Source: Pirellulales bacterium
Lineage (GTDB): Bacteria; Planctomycetota; Planctomycetia; Pirellulales; Thermoguttaceae
Direction of reading: 5' to 3'
DNA length: 33,305 bases
Assembly (NCBI GenBank): GCA_016931995.1
Contig: JAFGDS010000121.1
Span: 1 to 33,305 of the forward strand
Positions 15,056 to 22,736 of the stretch are shown in pieces; within the stretch, counting starts at the first letter, position 1; the number at the start of each line of letters is the position of its first letter. Position numbers and translations under genes: made by a program. The notes under the pieces are model-generated. The model made no database searches. It was given only the letters and a program-made list of their open reading frames with translations, and was not told the origin of the DNA.

Positions 15056-15079
15056 ATTGCGCGCTTCGCTGATGGCCGG

Positions 15080-15757
15080 CTACGCCCACTCCGTTTGGTA
15101 ACGCCACTGTCTGATCGTCTGGAGCGACATGAGGATCAACAGCAACGCCGCTCCGGCGACCAAAGGCACCACCAGACACGGCAGGAGAAGGACGCACAAC
15201 AGCGCCAGCAGGATGCGCCCCCAACGCTTCGAGCACAGGACAGGACCGATCCTGTCCAGCAACGAAGCTGAGCCAAGAGACAGGAAGACATTCACGAGCG
15301 CCACGGTGGGTATCCCCAAAAGAAACGCTCGGGCGAGCAGGCTCTGGGTCTCCAACGGTCCGAAGCCGGGCAGTCTGCCGACGGCCAGCATCGCCGCAAG
15401 GGGCAACATGGGAAGGGAATAGATCGTCAGCATCACCAAGAAATGCCTGGCCGCCAGATGCCACGCGGACTCGCCTTCCCGGCAATTCATGTTCTCAAGG
15501 ACCGAGCGGCGTCTGTCCCATCGAGGCACGGCCTCTTGAAGCTGCCCGGTCAGCTCTCGCGGATCGCCGAATCGCCGCTTCGCCTGTTCGAGGGCAACCT
15601 GCCCGTCGCCGCGTTTCTCGATCTCTTGCTCGAAGATCGCCACAAGATGGGCCAGCAACTCCTCCCGCATTCGGCGTTTGCGGGTCATGGTGGCGCGGAC
15701 CGGTCGCACCGCGCGCTCGACGACGATCTTCAGTTCTTTCAGGATCAGTTCGTTCAT
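15080..15757 (-). CDS. Membrane protein with permease-prefix (HAAS-like) domain, PadR partner
   Basis: This 225-residue protein has a cytoplasmic helical N-terminus (EELLAHLVAIFEQEIEKRGD, ALEQAKRRFGDPRELTGQLQ), the permease-prefix/HAAS pattern. It is followed by three or four hydrophobic segments (LVMLTIYSLPMLPLAAMLAV, LLGIPTVALVNVFLSLGSAS, the LLALLCVLLLPCLVVPLVAG region). Such proteins are regularly encoded right behind padR genes and are thought to be partners or targets of the regulator; the biochemical activity is unknown. The start codon overlaps the padR stop (ATGA), and GGGAGCG precedes it. A 30-base tandem repeat follows the stop. Confidence 0.8.
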   Translation of the reverse strand: MNELILKELKIVVERAVRPVRATMTRKRRMREELLAHLVAIFEQEIEKRGDGQVALEQAKRRFGDPRELTGQLQEAVPRWDRRRSVLENMNCREGESAWHLAARHFLVMLTIYSLPMLPLAAMLAVGRLPGFGPLETQSLLARAFLLGIPTVALVNVFLSLGSASLLDRIGPVLCSKRWGRILLALLCVLLLPCLVVPLVAGAALLLILMSLQTIRQWRYQTEWA

Positions 15758-16098
15758 GCTGGCGCTCCCACGATTCCGCCAATGATCTGGACAAAACGCG
15801 CCCAATCCGCGCGTCCCTTCGCCAACTCGCGCTTTCCTTTCGACGTCAACCCGTAGATGCGGCGCCGCGCGCCGCGGCGCCCGCGCGGTTCTTCCTCCCA
15901 GACCGCTTGGATCTTCCCCGCCTCCTCCAAACGATACAGGGCCGGGTAAAGAGACCCCTCTTTCAAATGCAGCAGTCCGCACCCGGCTTGGTCCAATCGG
16001 CGGAGGATCTCGAGCCCGTGCGCCTCGCCCCGTTCCAGCACGGATAGAATCAACGTCTCGAGATGCCCGCGGAGTTGGTCGCCTTGAATCGTCTTCAT
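15754..16098 (-). CDS. PadR-family transcriptional regulator, apparently leaderless
   Basis: This 114-residue protein has the PadR winged-helix plan: QLRGHLETLILSVLERGEAH, GLEILRRLDQAG, LKEGSLYPALYRLEEAGKIQ, then RRIYGLTSKGKRELA. PadR proteins are homodimeric DNA-binding repressors released by small molecules. It is co-transcribed with the membrane protein behind it. A perfect consensus promoter ends only six bases before the ATG, so the mRNA should start at or next to the start codon. Homology begins within the first ten residues, so a start further downstream is unlikely. The promoter contains dyads suitable for autoregulation. Confidence 0.92.
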   Translation of the reverse strand: MKTIQGDQLRGHLETLILSVLERGEAHGLEILRRLDQAGCGLLHLKEGSLYPALYRLEEAGKIQAVWEEEPRGRRGARRRIYGLTSKGKRELAKGRADWARFVQIIGGIVGAPA

Positions 16099-16104
16099 GT
16101 CTTT

Positions 16105-16133
16105 ATTATAGACAGTCTAGACATTGGTGTCAA
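16105..16133 (-). promoter_or_regulatory. Perfect consensus promoter with dyad operator for padR
   Basis: On the minus strand TTGACA (16133-16128), a 17-base spacer and TATAAT (16110-16105) match the sigma70 consensus at all 12 positions. The spacer contains GTCTAGAC, a perfect 8-base palindrome, and TGTCT/AGACA half-sites flank the -10. A PadR dimer bound here would block polymerase. Confidence 0.88.
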
Positions 16134-16239
16134 GCGGGCTTTTTGGAGGAAATCCGCCCGGCAGGATTCCCACCAACCAGAGGGATCCCGGGCATCGGGA
16201 GGTTGTAGGGCGGGGCGCGCTTGCCCCACCGTTGCTCGT

Positions 16240-16523
16240 AGAACGTGTTTTGAAATTCGTCTTTTCTCTAGCCCAGGCGTTTACGCCTGGGGATCGAAGG
16301 GCCAGAATCGGATTGGCTTTTTCCTTGCCGTCCCCTTCAGGGGGCGGAAGATCGGCGAGGCCCAAGCGCGAAAGGACGCCCCTGGAAGGGGCTTTGGAAA
16401 AAAACACGTTGGGGGAATCCGTGGTCCCAGGCGTGAACGCCTGGGCTAGAGAAAACGTCTGGACGCCTCAAAGGACGATGTCGCCTGCAAACCCTTCGTG
16501 ATACGCATCTCAAAACACGTTCT
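16240..16523. mobile_element. MITE-like nested palindromic element, 284 bp
   Basis: The outer 14-bp inverted repeats AGAACGTGTTTTGA (16240-16253) and TCAAAACACGTTCT (16510-16523) bound an inner pair of 30-base arms (16262-16291 and 16426-16455) that differ at one position. Each inner arm holds CCCAGGCG-N4-CGCCTGGG plus CTAGAGAAAA. No transposase is encoded and no target duplication is obvious. The right end touches the stop codon of the cinA-like gene (16523-16525). The rest of the padR-cinA gap shows no gene. Confidence 0.6.
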
Positions 16524-17848
16524 CACCGCGCGCCCAGCTCGAGCCGGGCGAAGTCCAAGGCGTGCTTGGCGCAGAACACGGCGAGCGTGGCCAGGTGGCC
16601 GGCGAAGGGAACGCTCTTGGGACGCACGCCCTCGGACGTGGCCAGGGCGAAATGGACCGACGGCGGCTCCGCGGACGCGGGGTCGCGCTCGGGAAATTGG
16701 CTCACCGCCAGGCCGTAGTCCGCGCCAAATCGCCGCCGGCACGCCTGGGCCATCGCCTCGGCCACCGCCGCGCTGGCGGCGCCGTGTTCGGCTACCACGG
16801 CCCAGGGCACGTCCAGCGCCCGCACCAGCGCCTGCTCGTCGCGGACGATGATCCCGCCGGAAAAGGGGTTAAAGGGCGCATTAACGTCGAGTGCCACTGG
16901 CTCCGCCAGTGCTTCCTTCGACGGCGATATCTTCGGCCTACAAGTGGCACGCGCGGCGGCCAAGGCGAGCCATTGGGCCACCAGGCCGGCGGTGCCCCAC
17001 TCGGCCACGGCGAGCGTCCGGTTCCGTCGCGTGAGAAGCCGCACCACGACGTCCTCAAGCTCCTCGTCGTCCTGGCCAAACACGAGATCGCCCAAACACT
17101 CGTGAATGGTCGCCACCGTGGGCGCGATCGCCGCCTCGCACTCGGCCGCGGTCGCCCCCTCGGCGGTGATCCGCAGGATGATCGTCGTGCGGCTGGCCGT
17201 GATGCCCACGCGTGGAACGCGGTCGCGGCGGACGAGGTCCGGCAACATCGCCTCGACGTTGCTCTCGCCGGCGCCGAAGCATTTGATGTTGCGGTGCACG
17301 ACGACCCGTCGCCCCGCGCCCCTATCGACGAGCGCCGCGCGAACCGAGCCGGCCCACATCTCCTTCATCTCGGCCGGAACGCCGGGCAGGGCGAAGACGT
17401 GGCAGGGCCCTCGCCCGGGCCGGGCGATTTCCATGGCGATGCCCGGCGCCGTGCCGTTGGGATTGGCCACCATCCGGCTTCCTTCGGGGAACATCGCCTG
17501 CACTTCGTTTCGCGGGGGCATGTCGCGGCGCCGCCGGGCGTAGATCTCGCGTATGTGGGCCAGCGCCGCGTCGTTGCGCACCAGCCGACGGCCGGTGGCT
17601 TCGGCCAGGACCCCGCGCGTTAGATCGTCCGCAGTCGGGCCCAGCCCACCCGTGGCGATCACGAGGTCCGCCCGGTCGATCGCCTGGCGAAACACGGCCA
17701 CTCCGGCGGCCAGCTCGTCGCCGACCGTGGTATGGTAGAGCACCCGCACGCCCAGCTCGCCCAGCCGCTGGCTAAGCCACTGCGAGTTCGTGTCCAGGAG
17801 CTGCCCACTGGTGATTTCGTCGCCAATGGCGAGGGTTTCCGCGTTCAT
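16523..17848 (-). CDS. cinA: CinA-like protein (MoCF domain plus altered CinA C-terminal domain)
   Basis: This 441-residue protein has residues 1-170 as the MoCF/CinA N-domain: AIGDEITSGQLLDTNSQWLS, TGGLGPTADDLTRG (66-79), NPNGTAPGIAME, ALPGVPAEMKEM. The C-terminal CinA domain (deamidase of nicotinamide mononucleotide in active members) starts near 270, but the usual AESCTGG active-site motif reads AEWGTAGL, so deamidase activity is doubtful. About 20 residues (300-320) are encoded by a 60-base palindromic repeat inserted in frame at 16891-16950. The start at 17848 is set by homology; the ribosome site is weak. The gene lies 63 bases downstream of the O-antigen ligase gene. Confidence 0.85.
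   Translation of the reverse strand: MNAETLAIGDEITSGQLLDTNSQWLSQRLGELGVRVLYHTTVGDELAAGVAVFRQAIDRADLVIATGGLGPTADDLTRGVLAEATGRRLVRNDAALAHIREIYARRRRDMPPRNEVQAMFPEGSRMVANPNGTAPGIAMEIARPGRGPCHVFALPGVPAEMKEMWAGSVRAALVDRGAGRRVVVHRNIKCFGAGESNVEAMLPDLVRRDRVPRVGITASRTTIILRITAEGATAAECEAAIAPTVATIHECLGDLVFGQDDEELEDVVVRLLTRRNRTLAVAEWGTAGLVAQWLALAAARATCRPKISPSKEALAEPVALDVNAPFNPFSGGIIVRDEQALVRALDVPWAVVAEHGAASAAVAEAMAQACRRRFGADYGLAVSQFPERDPASAEPPSVHFALATSEGVRPKSVPFAGHLATLAVFCAKHALDFARLELGAR
16891..16950. repeat. 60-base palindromic repeat inserted in the cinA reading frame
   Basis: The element begins GTGCCACTGGCTCCGCCAGT and ends AAGTGGCAC, so its termini GTGCCACT/AGTGGCAC are inverted. Its length is a multiple of three and it keeps the frame open, adding about 20 residues to the protein. 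Confidence 0.75.
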
Positions 17849-17911
17849 GAAACGTAGTGTCGCCGAGCACTGGCGGGCCGTCAAGAGCCAGAGTTCCGCC
17901 CTTCGCTTCGC

Positions 17912-20341
17912 TCAGAGCGTGTCACCAAGGAGTCTTACCCGCAGCGCGGGCGGGAGCTTCTTGTCGCGATGGGGCGTCACCGCGTCGAGGTCGAGCGCGG
18001 CGGCCTTCTCGCGTTCGAAGCCGTCGCGGTCGCCCTTGGCCCGCAGGGCGATGGCCAGCTTGGCGCGGTAGGTGGCGTTGGTCGGGTAGAGGTCGTTGGC
18101 TTGCCGATAAGCGTGGATCGCGTCGTCGAGCGTCTCGGCCGAGGCGTTGTGCTCGAAGATCTCGAAATACCGATCGCCGGTCACGGCCCATGTGGGGCTC
18201 GCCCGCCGCGCCAGGCGAAGCGACGGGTCCGTGCAGGCTTCGAACTGTTTGAGATCCTCGCTCCGTCGCGACTGCTGCCATCGGGCGAAGGCCGACGACG
18301 CGAGTTGATTCCAGGGCTCGGCCCAAAGTGGATCGGCTTCGGCGGCCGCGCGGAAGTGCGCCTCGGCCTCGGGCGGATAGGCCAGCGCCGCCGCGACGTG
18401 CCCCTGCGCGGCCAGCACCGGCGCGTAGCCCGTCCAGTAGCACAGCACGACCAGCAGGACAAACACGAGTGCCCCACCGACGGCCGAAAGGCTATGCAAA
18501 CGCGTGGTTGTATGGCCGCTGTCGTTGATCGATCCAACCATGTCTCGGGCACTGCTGGACAAGCCAGCAGCGGCGCCCGGAGCCTTGTCGGGCACGGCCT
18601 GACCCGCCAGACCCAAAGCCAAGAGGATCCAGAAGGAGCCGGCGACGCCAGGAAAGGCGATCCCGCCGGCCGCCAGCAGATTCACCAAGAGGACCACCAG
18701 GCCAATGGCCGCCACGCCGGACGAGAACCGGCCCTGCTCGATCCAGCCACGGAGTAGCCAAACCGTGGCGGCCGCCGTCGGCATGCTCAGCCACGCCAAG
18801 GCCGGGTCGGGCCACGTGCCGTCCAACACGCCCAAAGGCCAGGCCGCCAATATCCCCAGCGCCGCCGCGCCCAACACCCACGCGGCCGCGTCACCGCCGG
18901 TGGAGGACGCGTTGCGTTCGTCCGATGCCGCCGACGTTTGTCGCCGCGCAAGCGTCCACGCGAACCCGCCGAGCACGGCCAGAAAGGCCAGCATCGCCGG
19001 CGTGCCCGCCGTGGCCCCGATCTCCAGCAGGAAATTGTGCGGGTCGGCCACCTCCTCGCTGGCCTGGGGCAGCTTGTAGGCGGTGTAGAAATCCTGGAAC
19101 TGACCCGGGCCGCAACCGAGCACGGGATGGTCGCGGATCATCGCCAGCGTCGAGCGCCAGTACTCGACGCGATAGCCGAGCGACTTCGTGGCCTCGCCCA
19201 ATACCGCGGCGTCCAGCCCGCCGACCGCCACGGCGACACCGACCAACACGGCCAACGCGGCCAACGCCGCCGCGGGCAGCTTCCAGCCGAGACGGCGACC
19301 CGACCGCGCGTGCGGAGCGATGAGGACCGCGCCGACGGCCATCGCCGCGTACGCGCTTCGGCTTTTGGTGAGCACCAGACACGCGGCCATCACGGTCGCC
19401 GCCAGGGCCGGGCCGAATGCCCATGCCGGGCGCCACTGCTGGCTTGGCCAGCAGTGCTTGGCATGGCAGGTGGTACTGCTGGCTTGTCCAGCAGTGCTCT
19501 CTACATTGCTGGGCAAGCCAGCAGTGCCACCCGAGGCAACCACGGCCAACAACACGGCCAGCCACGGGGCAAGGAATCCGGCCAACGAGTTGGTCAGAGC
19601 GAACGTGGCCGACGGCTCGACGCTGGCCAAGCGGTTGGCGAACTGCTCGCGCAAGGGCGAGTCGGGCGGATACCAAAGGCCGTTTGCCCGCAACATCGCA
19701 TCCGGATCTCGGGCATACTGGGCGCGGAGTATCGGATTCTCGTAGCCGTATTGCCACAACCCCAACGCCGCCAACGCCACGCCCAGGGCAATCATCGCCG
19801 CAACGATCGCCCGGACCTCGCGGGCGGCGCGGACCAGTTGGCGCAGCAGGAAGTAGCCCGCGCCCAATCCGATCCACTGCCAAAGCACGTTCCATGCCGG
19901 CCGCGCGTACTCGTGCCACACGGCCCACCCGGCCGAGACGCCCAAAAACGCAAGGAACACAAGCACCGCCGCGTCGGTCGCGCCAAAGCGAATCGCCGGG
20001 GATTGCCCCGATCTTCGTGCCGGGGATTGCCCCGATCTTCGCGCAGCGAAAAGGGGACTGTCCCCTTTTGCCTCCCCTCCCAACCGACTCCTTGCCCGAA
20101 CGGCCTCCGCCGCCACTGCCGCCAGCCAGATCGCGGCCAGAACCAGCGCGGCCATTGCCAGCGGCACGCCCTCGCCGGTCTGGGCGACCGCCTCGCTGGG
20201 CAGAAGCGGCCGGGCGACAAAGACCACGACCGTGCCCGCCAACAGCCCGGGGCGGATCCGCGCGGTCAACGGCACGACCGGCCGGCCATCGCCCTCGGCC
20301 GGTGGCGGAGCGGTCTTCGGCTTTCGCGTGGATCGGGACAT
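17912..20341 (-). CDS. O-antigen ligase/polymerase (Wzy_C) with C-terminal TPR-like region
   Basis: This 809-residue protein has ten or more membrane helices in residues 30-630 and the Wzy_C/O-antigen ligase signature near 395-440 (LGYRVEYWRSTLAMIRDHPV, LGCGPGQFQDFY, EVADPHNFLLEIGATAG). A soluble helical tail from about 660 has TPR-like repeats (YPPEAEAHFRAAAEADPLWA, LDDAIHAYRQANDLYPTNAT). Members join or polymerise glycans on the periplasmic side of the inner membrane. Three blocks of repeat DNA lie in frame within loops (residues about 91-116, 271-303 and 589-598), including the duplicated octapeptide RRSGQSPA. The ATG at 20341 is preferred over a GTG at 20350. The gene is divergent from the priming transferase at 20610, fitting a shared polysaccharide pathway. 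Confidence 0.88.
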   Translation of the reverse strand: MSRSTRKPKTAPPPAEGDGRPVVPLTARIRPGLLAGTVVVFVARPLLPSEAVAQTGEGVPLAMAALVLAAIWLAAVAAEAVRARSRLGGEAKGDSPLFAARRSGQSPARRSGQSPAIRFGATDAAVLVFLAFLGVSAGWAVWHEYARPAWNVLWQWIGLGAGYFLLRQLVRAAREVRAIVAAMIALGVALAALGLWQYGYENPILRAQYARDPDAMLRANGLWYPPDSPLREQFANRLASVEPSATFALTNSLAGFLAPWLAVLLAVVASGGTAGLPSNVESTAGQASSTTCHAKHCWPSQQWRPAWAFGPALAATVMAACLVLTKSRSAYAAMAVGAVLIAPHARSGRRLGWKLPAAALAALAVLVGVAVAVGGLDAAVLGEATKSLGYRVEYWRSTLAMIRDHPVLGCGPGQFQDFYTAYKLPQASEEVADPHNFLLEIGATAGTPAMLAFLAVLGGFAWTLARRQTSAASDERNASSTGGDAAAWVLGAAALGILAAWPLGVLDGTWPDPALAWLSMPTAAATVWLLRGWIEQGRFSSGVAAIGLVVLLVNLLAAGGIAFPGVAGSFWILLALGLAGQAVPDKAPGAAAGLSSSARDMVGSINDSGHTTTRLHSLSAVGGALVFVLLVVLCYWTGYAPVLAAQGHVAAALAYPPEAEAHFRAAAEADPLWAEPWNQLASSAFARWQQSRRSEDLKQFEACTDPSLRLARRASPTWAVTGDRYFEIFEHNASAETLDDAIHAYRQANDLYPTNATYRAKLAIALRAKGDRDGFEREKAAALDLDAVTPHRDKKLPPALRVRLLGDTL
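18550..18575. repeat. CACTGCTGG palindrome inside the O-antigen ligase gene
   Basis: CACTGCTGG-ACAAG-CCAGCAG, in frame, in the loop before the C-terminal soluble region. Same family as 14840-14866. Confidence 0.7.
19433..19530. repeat. Triple CTGCTGGC palindrome cluster inside the O-antigen ligase gene
   Basis: Three units within about 98 bases, all in frame: CACTGCTGGCTTGGCCAGCA (from 19434), ACTGCTGGCTTGTCCAGCAG (from 19475) and ATTGCTGGGCAAGCCAGCAG (from 19505). They encode about 33 Ser/Thr/Ala/Cys/Trp-rich residues between two membrane helices. Confidence 0.85.
19996..20069. repeat. Tandem GGGGATTGCCCC units plus AAAAGGGGAC palindrome inside the O-antigen ligase gene
   Basis: Two 22-base copies starting CCGGGGATTGCCCCGATC (19996-20017 and 20020-20041) with period 24 encode the direct repeat RRSGQSPA-RRSGQSPA. 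They are followed by the 21-base palindrome AAAAGGGGAC-T-GTCCCCTTTT (20049-20069). Confidence 0.9.
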
Positions 20342-20609
20342 GGTTGCCACTCTCGGACTATTGCCTACTTACCACACAGGCTTTCATCGGTCCACCGACT
20401 CGTTCGTCCCCAAGTCGTGGGTGGGAATGGGGGCACTCCACGAGACGCCCTCGCGCACGCCGGCGAAGGATATTTCCCATTCCTGCCATTCCGCGCCTCT
20501 TGCCCCATCTCCCTTGACCTCCTGCCGGAGCTGGTGGTACAAGTCCGACGGTTCGAGAACGGCGTTCGCGTCTTGATGGGTCGACGAAGCGATAGGGCAG
20601 GGGTGGTGT

Positions 20610-21998
20610 ATGTACCGGCGGCACGGCGATAAGCTCCGCTGGGTGTTTCTGAGCGGCGATCTGGCAATGACGGCCGGAGCGTGGATCGGAGCGTATTGGC
20701 TTCGTTTCACGCTTTGGCCGTCGCCCGCCGGCGTGCCCGACATGGGCACGGTCCTCGCCGCGGTTCCCTCGGTCCTGGTCCTTGCGGCCGTGGCGTACCA
20801 CCTGGCAGGACTGTACGAAGTGCACCGGCTGCGGCAGTTGCCCCGCGAGTTGGGCGTGGTGTGCAAGGCCGCCGGAGTGCTGTTCGTTCTGGTTATCACC
20901 GTCACGTTCTATCGCCGCGACCTGTACGAGTCGCGTCTGGCCCTGGGGCTCTTCCTCTTCCTGAACGCGGCCGGGCTCACGCTGGCGCGGCGGGCGCTGT
21001 GGCAAGCGCTTCGACGACTGCGCGGACTGGGGCTCAACTACGGTCGGGCCGTGATCGTCGGGGCGGGCCGGCCGGGCCGACTGGTGGCCGAGACGATCCG
21101 CGCCAACGCCTGGACCGGGCTGGAGACGGTCGGCTTCGTCGACGACGCCGCGACAAAAGCCCGCGGCGCCGTCCCCCTGCTGGGCACGATCGACCAGATC
21201 CACGCCGTCGTCGCCCGGCACGACATCGACCACGTCTTCGTCGCGCTGCCGTTCTCCCGCTACGGCGAACTTGCTCGGGTGTACGGGGCCCTCAGCGGCG
21301 TATTGGCCGAGGTGCAGCTTGTGCCGGACTTGCCCATCCTGACCGGGATGAAATTGCACATGCTCGACATCGACAACGTCGGATTCTTGAGCCTGCGGCG
21401 CAATCCGCATTGCGGCTGGGCCCGCGTGGCCAAGCGGGCGACGGACCTCGTGCTGGGCACGGCCGCGCTCGTGCTGGCCGCGCCAATCCTGGCCCTGCTG
21501 GCCGTGGCCGTGCGGCTTTCCGGCCCCGGGCCGATTCTCTATCGCCAAACCCGCACGGGCTTGGGGGGACGACCCTTCGCCATGCTCAAGTTTCGCACGA
21601 TGCGCCACGACGCGGAGCGCGACACCGGGCCGGTCTGGGCGGTCCGCGGCGACCGGCGGTGCACGCCGCTGGGCCAGTTCATGCGCCGCTGGAGCCTGGA
21701 CGAGCTGCCGCAGTTGTTCAACGTCCTGGCCGGCGACATGAGCCTGGTCGGCCCTCGGCCGGAGCGCGACGTCTTCGTCCAGCAGTTCCGCCAGCAACTG
21801 CCCGGCTACGACCAGCGCCATCGCGTGAAGACCGGCATGACCGGCTGGGCCCAGGTCAACGGCTGGCGGGGCAACACCTCGCTGCGTCACCGCCTGGCGT
21901 GCGACCTCTACTACATCGCGAACTGGTCGCTGGGCCTGGATCTCAAGATCCTTCTTCTGACCCTCTGGTGCGGCCTGCGCCATCGCAACGCGTATTGA
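20610..21998 (+). CDS. Exopolysaccharide polyprenyl glycosylphosphotransferase (WcaJ/WbaP-like)
   Basis: This 462-residue protein has an N-terminal block of four or five membrane helices, a Rossmann-like CoA-binding-type domain (YGRAVIVGAGRPGRLVAETI) and another helix. The bacterial sugar-transferase domain then shows GPGPILYRQTRTGLGGRPFA, MLKFRTMRHDAE, SLDELPQLFNVLAGDMSLVG, PRPERDVF and VKTGMTGWAQVNGWRGNT. It transfers a hexose-1-phosphate from a nucleotide sugar to undecaprenyl phosphate, the first step in capsule, exopolysaccharide or O-antigen synthesis. The plan and length match the family. The divergent O-antigen ligase gene 268 bases away would act at the end of the same pathway. The ATG at 20610 follows GGGGTGGTGT. 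Confidence 0.93.
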   Translation: MYRRHGDKLRWVFLSGDLAMTAGAWIGAYWLRFTLWPSPAGVPDMGTVLAAVPSVLVLAAVAYHLAGLYEVHRLRQLPRELGVVCKAAGVLFVLVITVTFYRRDLYESRLALGLFLFLNAAGLTLARRALWQALRRLRGLGLNYGRAVIVGAGRPGRLVAETIRANAWTGLETVGFVDDAATKARGAVPLLGTIDQIHAVVARHDIDHVFVALPFSRYGELARVYGALSGVLAEVQLVPDLPILTGMKLHMLDIDNVGFLSLRRNPHCGWARVAKRATDLVLGTAALVLAAPILALLAVAVRLSGPGPILYRQTRTGLGGRPFAMLKFRTMRHDAERDTGPVWAVRGDRRCTPLGQFMRRWSLDELPQLFNVLAGDMSLVGPRPERDVFVQQFRQQLPGYDQRHRVKTGMTGWAQVNGWRGNTSLRHRLACDLYYIANWSLGLDLKILLLTLWCGLRHRNAY

Positions 21999-22014
21999 TT
22001 GGTGCCCCGCGCCA

Positions 22015-22054
22015 GGGGAATCACGAAAACGCGAAAGGACGAAAATACGAAGAG
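22015..22054. repeat. Period-8 repeat, copy D1
   Basis: ATCACGAAAACGCGAAAGGA followed by CGAAAATACGAAGAG is made of eight-base units (ACGAAAAC, GCGAAAGG, ACGAAAAT, ACGAAGAG). Related copies are D2 (23764-23800, inverted), D3 (23853-23898) and one near 1660. Confidence 0.75.
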
Positions 22055-22081
22055 TGCTTTGGGCAAGGTGCGGCATGCCGT

Positions 22082-22555
22082 TCAATCGGACTTGTCGGCG
22101 AGTCTTCGCGACGGGATGGCGAGACAGACAACCGGAATCACGGCGGAGGTCAGAGCCAGCAGGAATCCGAAACCGGACGTGGCTTTGCCGGACAATAGGA
22201 GGATAACCAAGGCAAGACCGATCCACGCGACGGCGACGACGGCGGTTGCCCATTCCAGGAACCGCGGGATGGCGAACAGGGGGGAATTCCGCATGAGTTG
22301 AAACGCGTTAGCCGCAATGGCAACGCCCACGAGAAACCACAGGGGTGTCTCGACCAGGAACGTCACGTGGCCGTTGATGGCCGTGACGCAGACACCGTTT
22401 AGGCTAATGGTAGTGCTGCCAGACCCGCCAAACGGAGCGCGGATCGGTAGGGCCCTCTGCACCTCCCCGCCAAGGGTGAATCACGTAAGCGGGAGCGACG
22501 CCAGCCCGGCCACGATGGCCAGCACGAGCGCCGTGTTCTTCTGCGGTTGGGTCAT
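22082..22555 (-). pseudogene. Small multi-helix membrane protein interrupted by one in-frame TGA
   Basis: From the ATG at 22555 (ribosome site AAGGAAC) the frame encodes MTQPQKNTALVLAIVAGLAS and LPLT, then TGA (22483-22481). It continues in the same frame to a TAG-free end at 22082 with LGGEVQRALPIRAPFGGSGS, VTAINGHVTFLVETPLWFLV, the LEWATAVVAVAWIGLALVIL helix and SAVIPVVCLAIPSRRL. Ignoring the TGA gives a 157-residue protein with a membrane-anchored start and three further hydrophobic helices. The TGA sits where a Trp (TGG) would fit, as LPLT-W-FTL. Either a nonsense mutation, a sequencing error or, less likely, recoding explains it. I do not recognise the family. Confidence 0.6.
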
Positions 22556-22736
22556 GGGGCGATGTTCCTTGCGAGCGGGTCACGAAAATGAGTGGATCGT
22601 CCATTGTCGGCCGACGTCGCGCGGACATGTGCGGTCGTTTTTGTTCACACGCGCGTCCTACGGTAATCCCTCTGGCGCCTGCGGTACGCCGATGGCGGAG
22701 TTGTCGGTGGCACTCGGTTTGGCCACGGCAGTCTCG

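Larger units (their letters stand above)
14323..15079. other. Repeat-rich intergenic region
   Basis: About 760 bases hold several repeat families and no credible gene. They are: the TCATCCTGAGCGAAGCGAAGGATC repeat (14345-14370); a period-10 palindromic repeat (14396-14573); two isolated -10-like boxes, TATAAT at 14638-14643 and TACAAT at 14709-14714, with no coding region behind them; a CACTGCTGGACAAGCCAGCAGTG palindrome near 14840-14866; GTAGCG-CTTACCA-CGCTAC near 14888; and a 30-base tandem duplication (14996-15055). Confidence 0.6.

Noticed and set aside
20384-20590. Minus-strand tail reading DANAVLEPSDLYHQLRQEV and EWQEWEISFAG before the O-antigen ligase gene
   Set aside because: The wording looks protein-like, but there is no start codon or ribosome site outside the neighbouring gene and no family match. 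Left as uncertain sequence in the 268-base divergent gap.
20358-22253. 631-residue minus-strand open frame opposite the polyprenyl glycosylphosphotransferase
   Set aside because: Antisense shadow; low-complexity composition, while the plus-strand frame has full family motifs.
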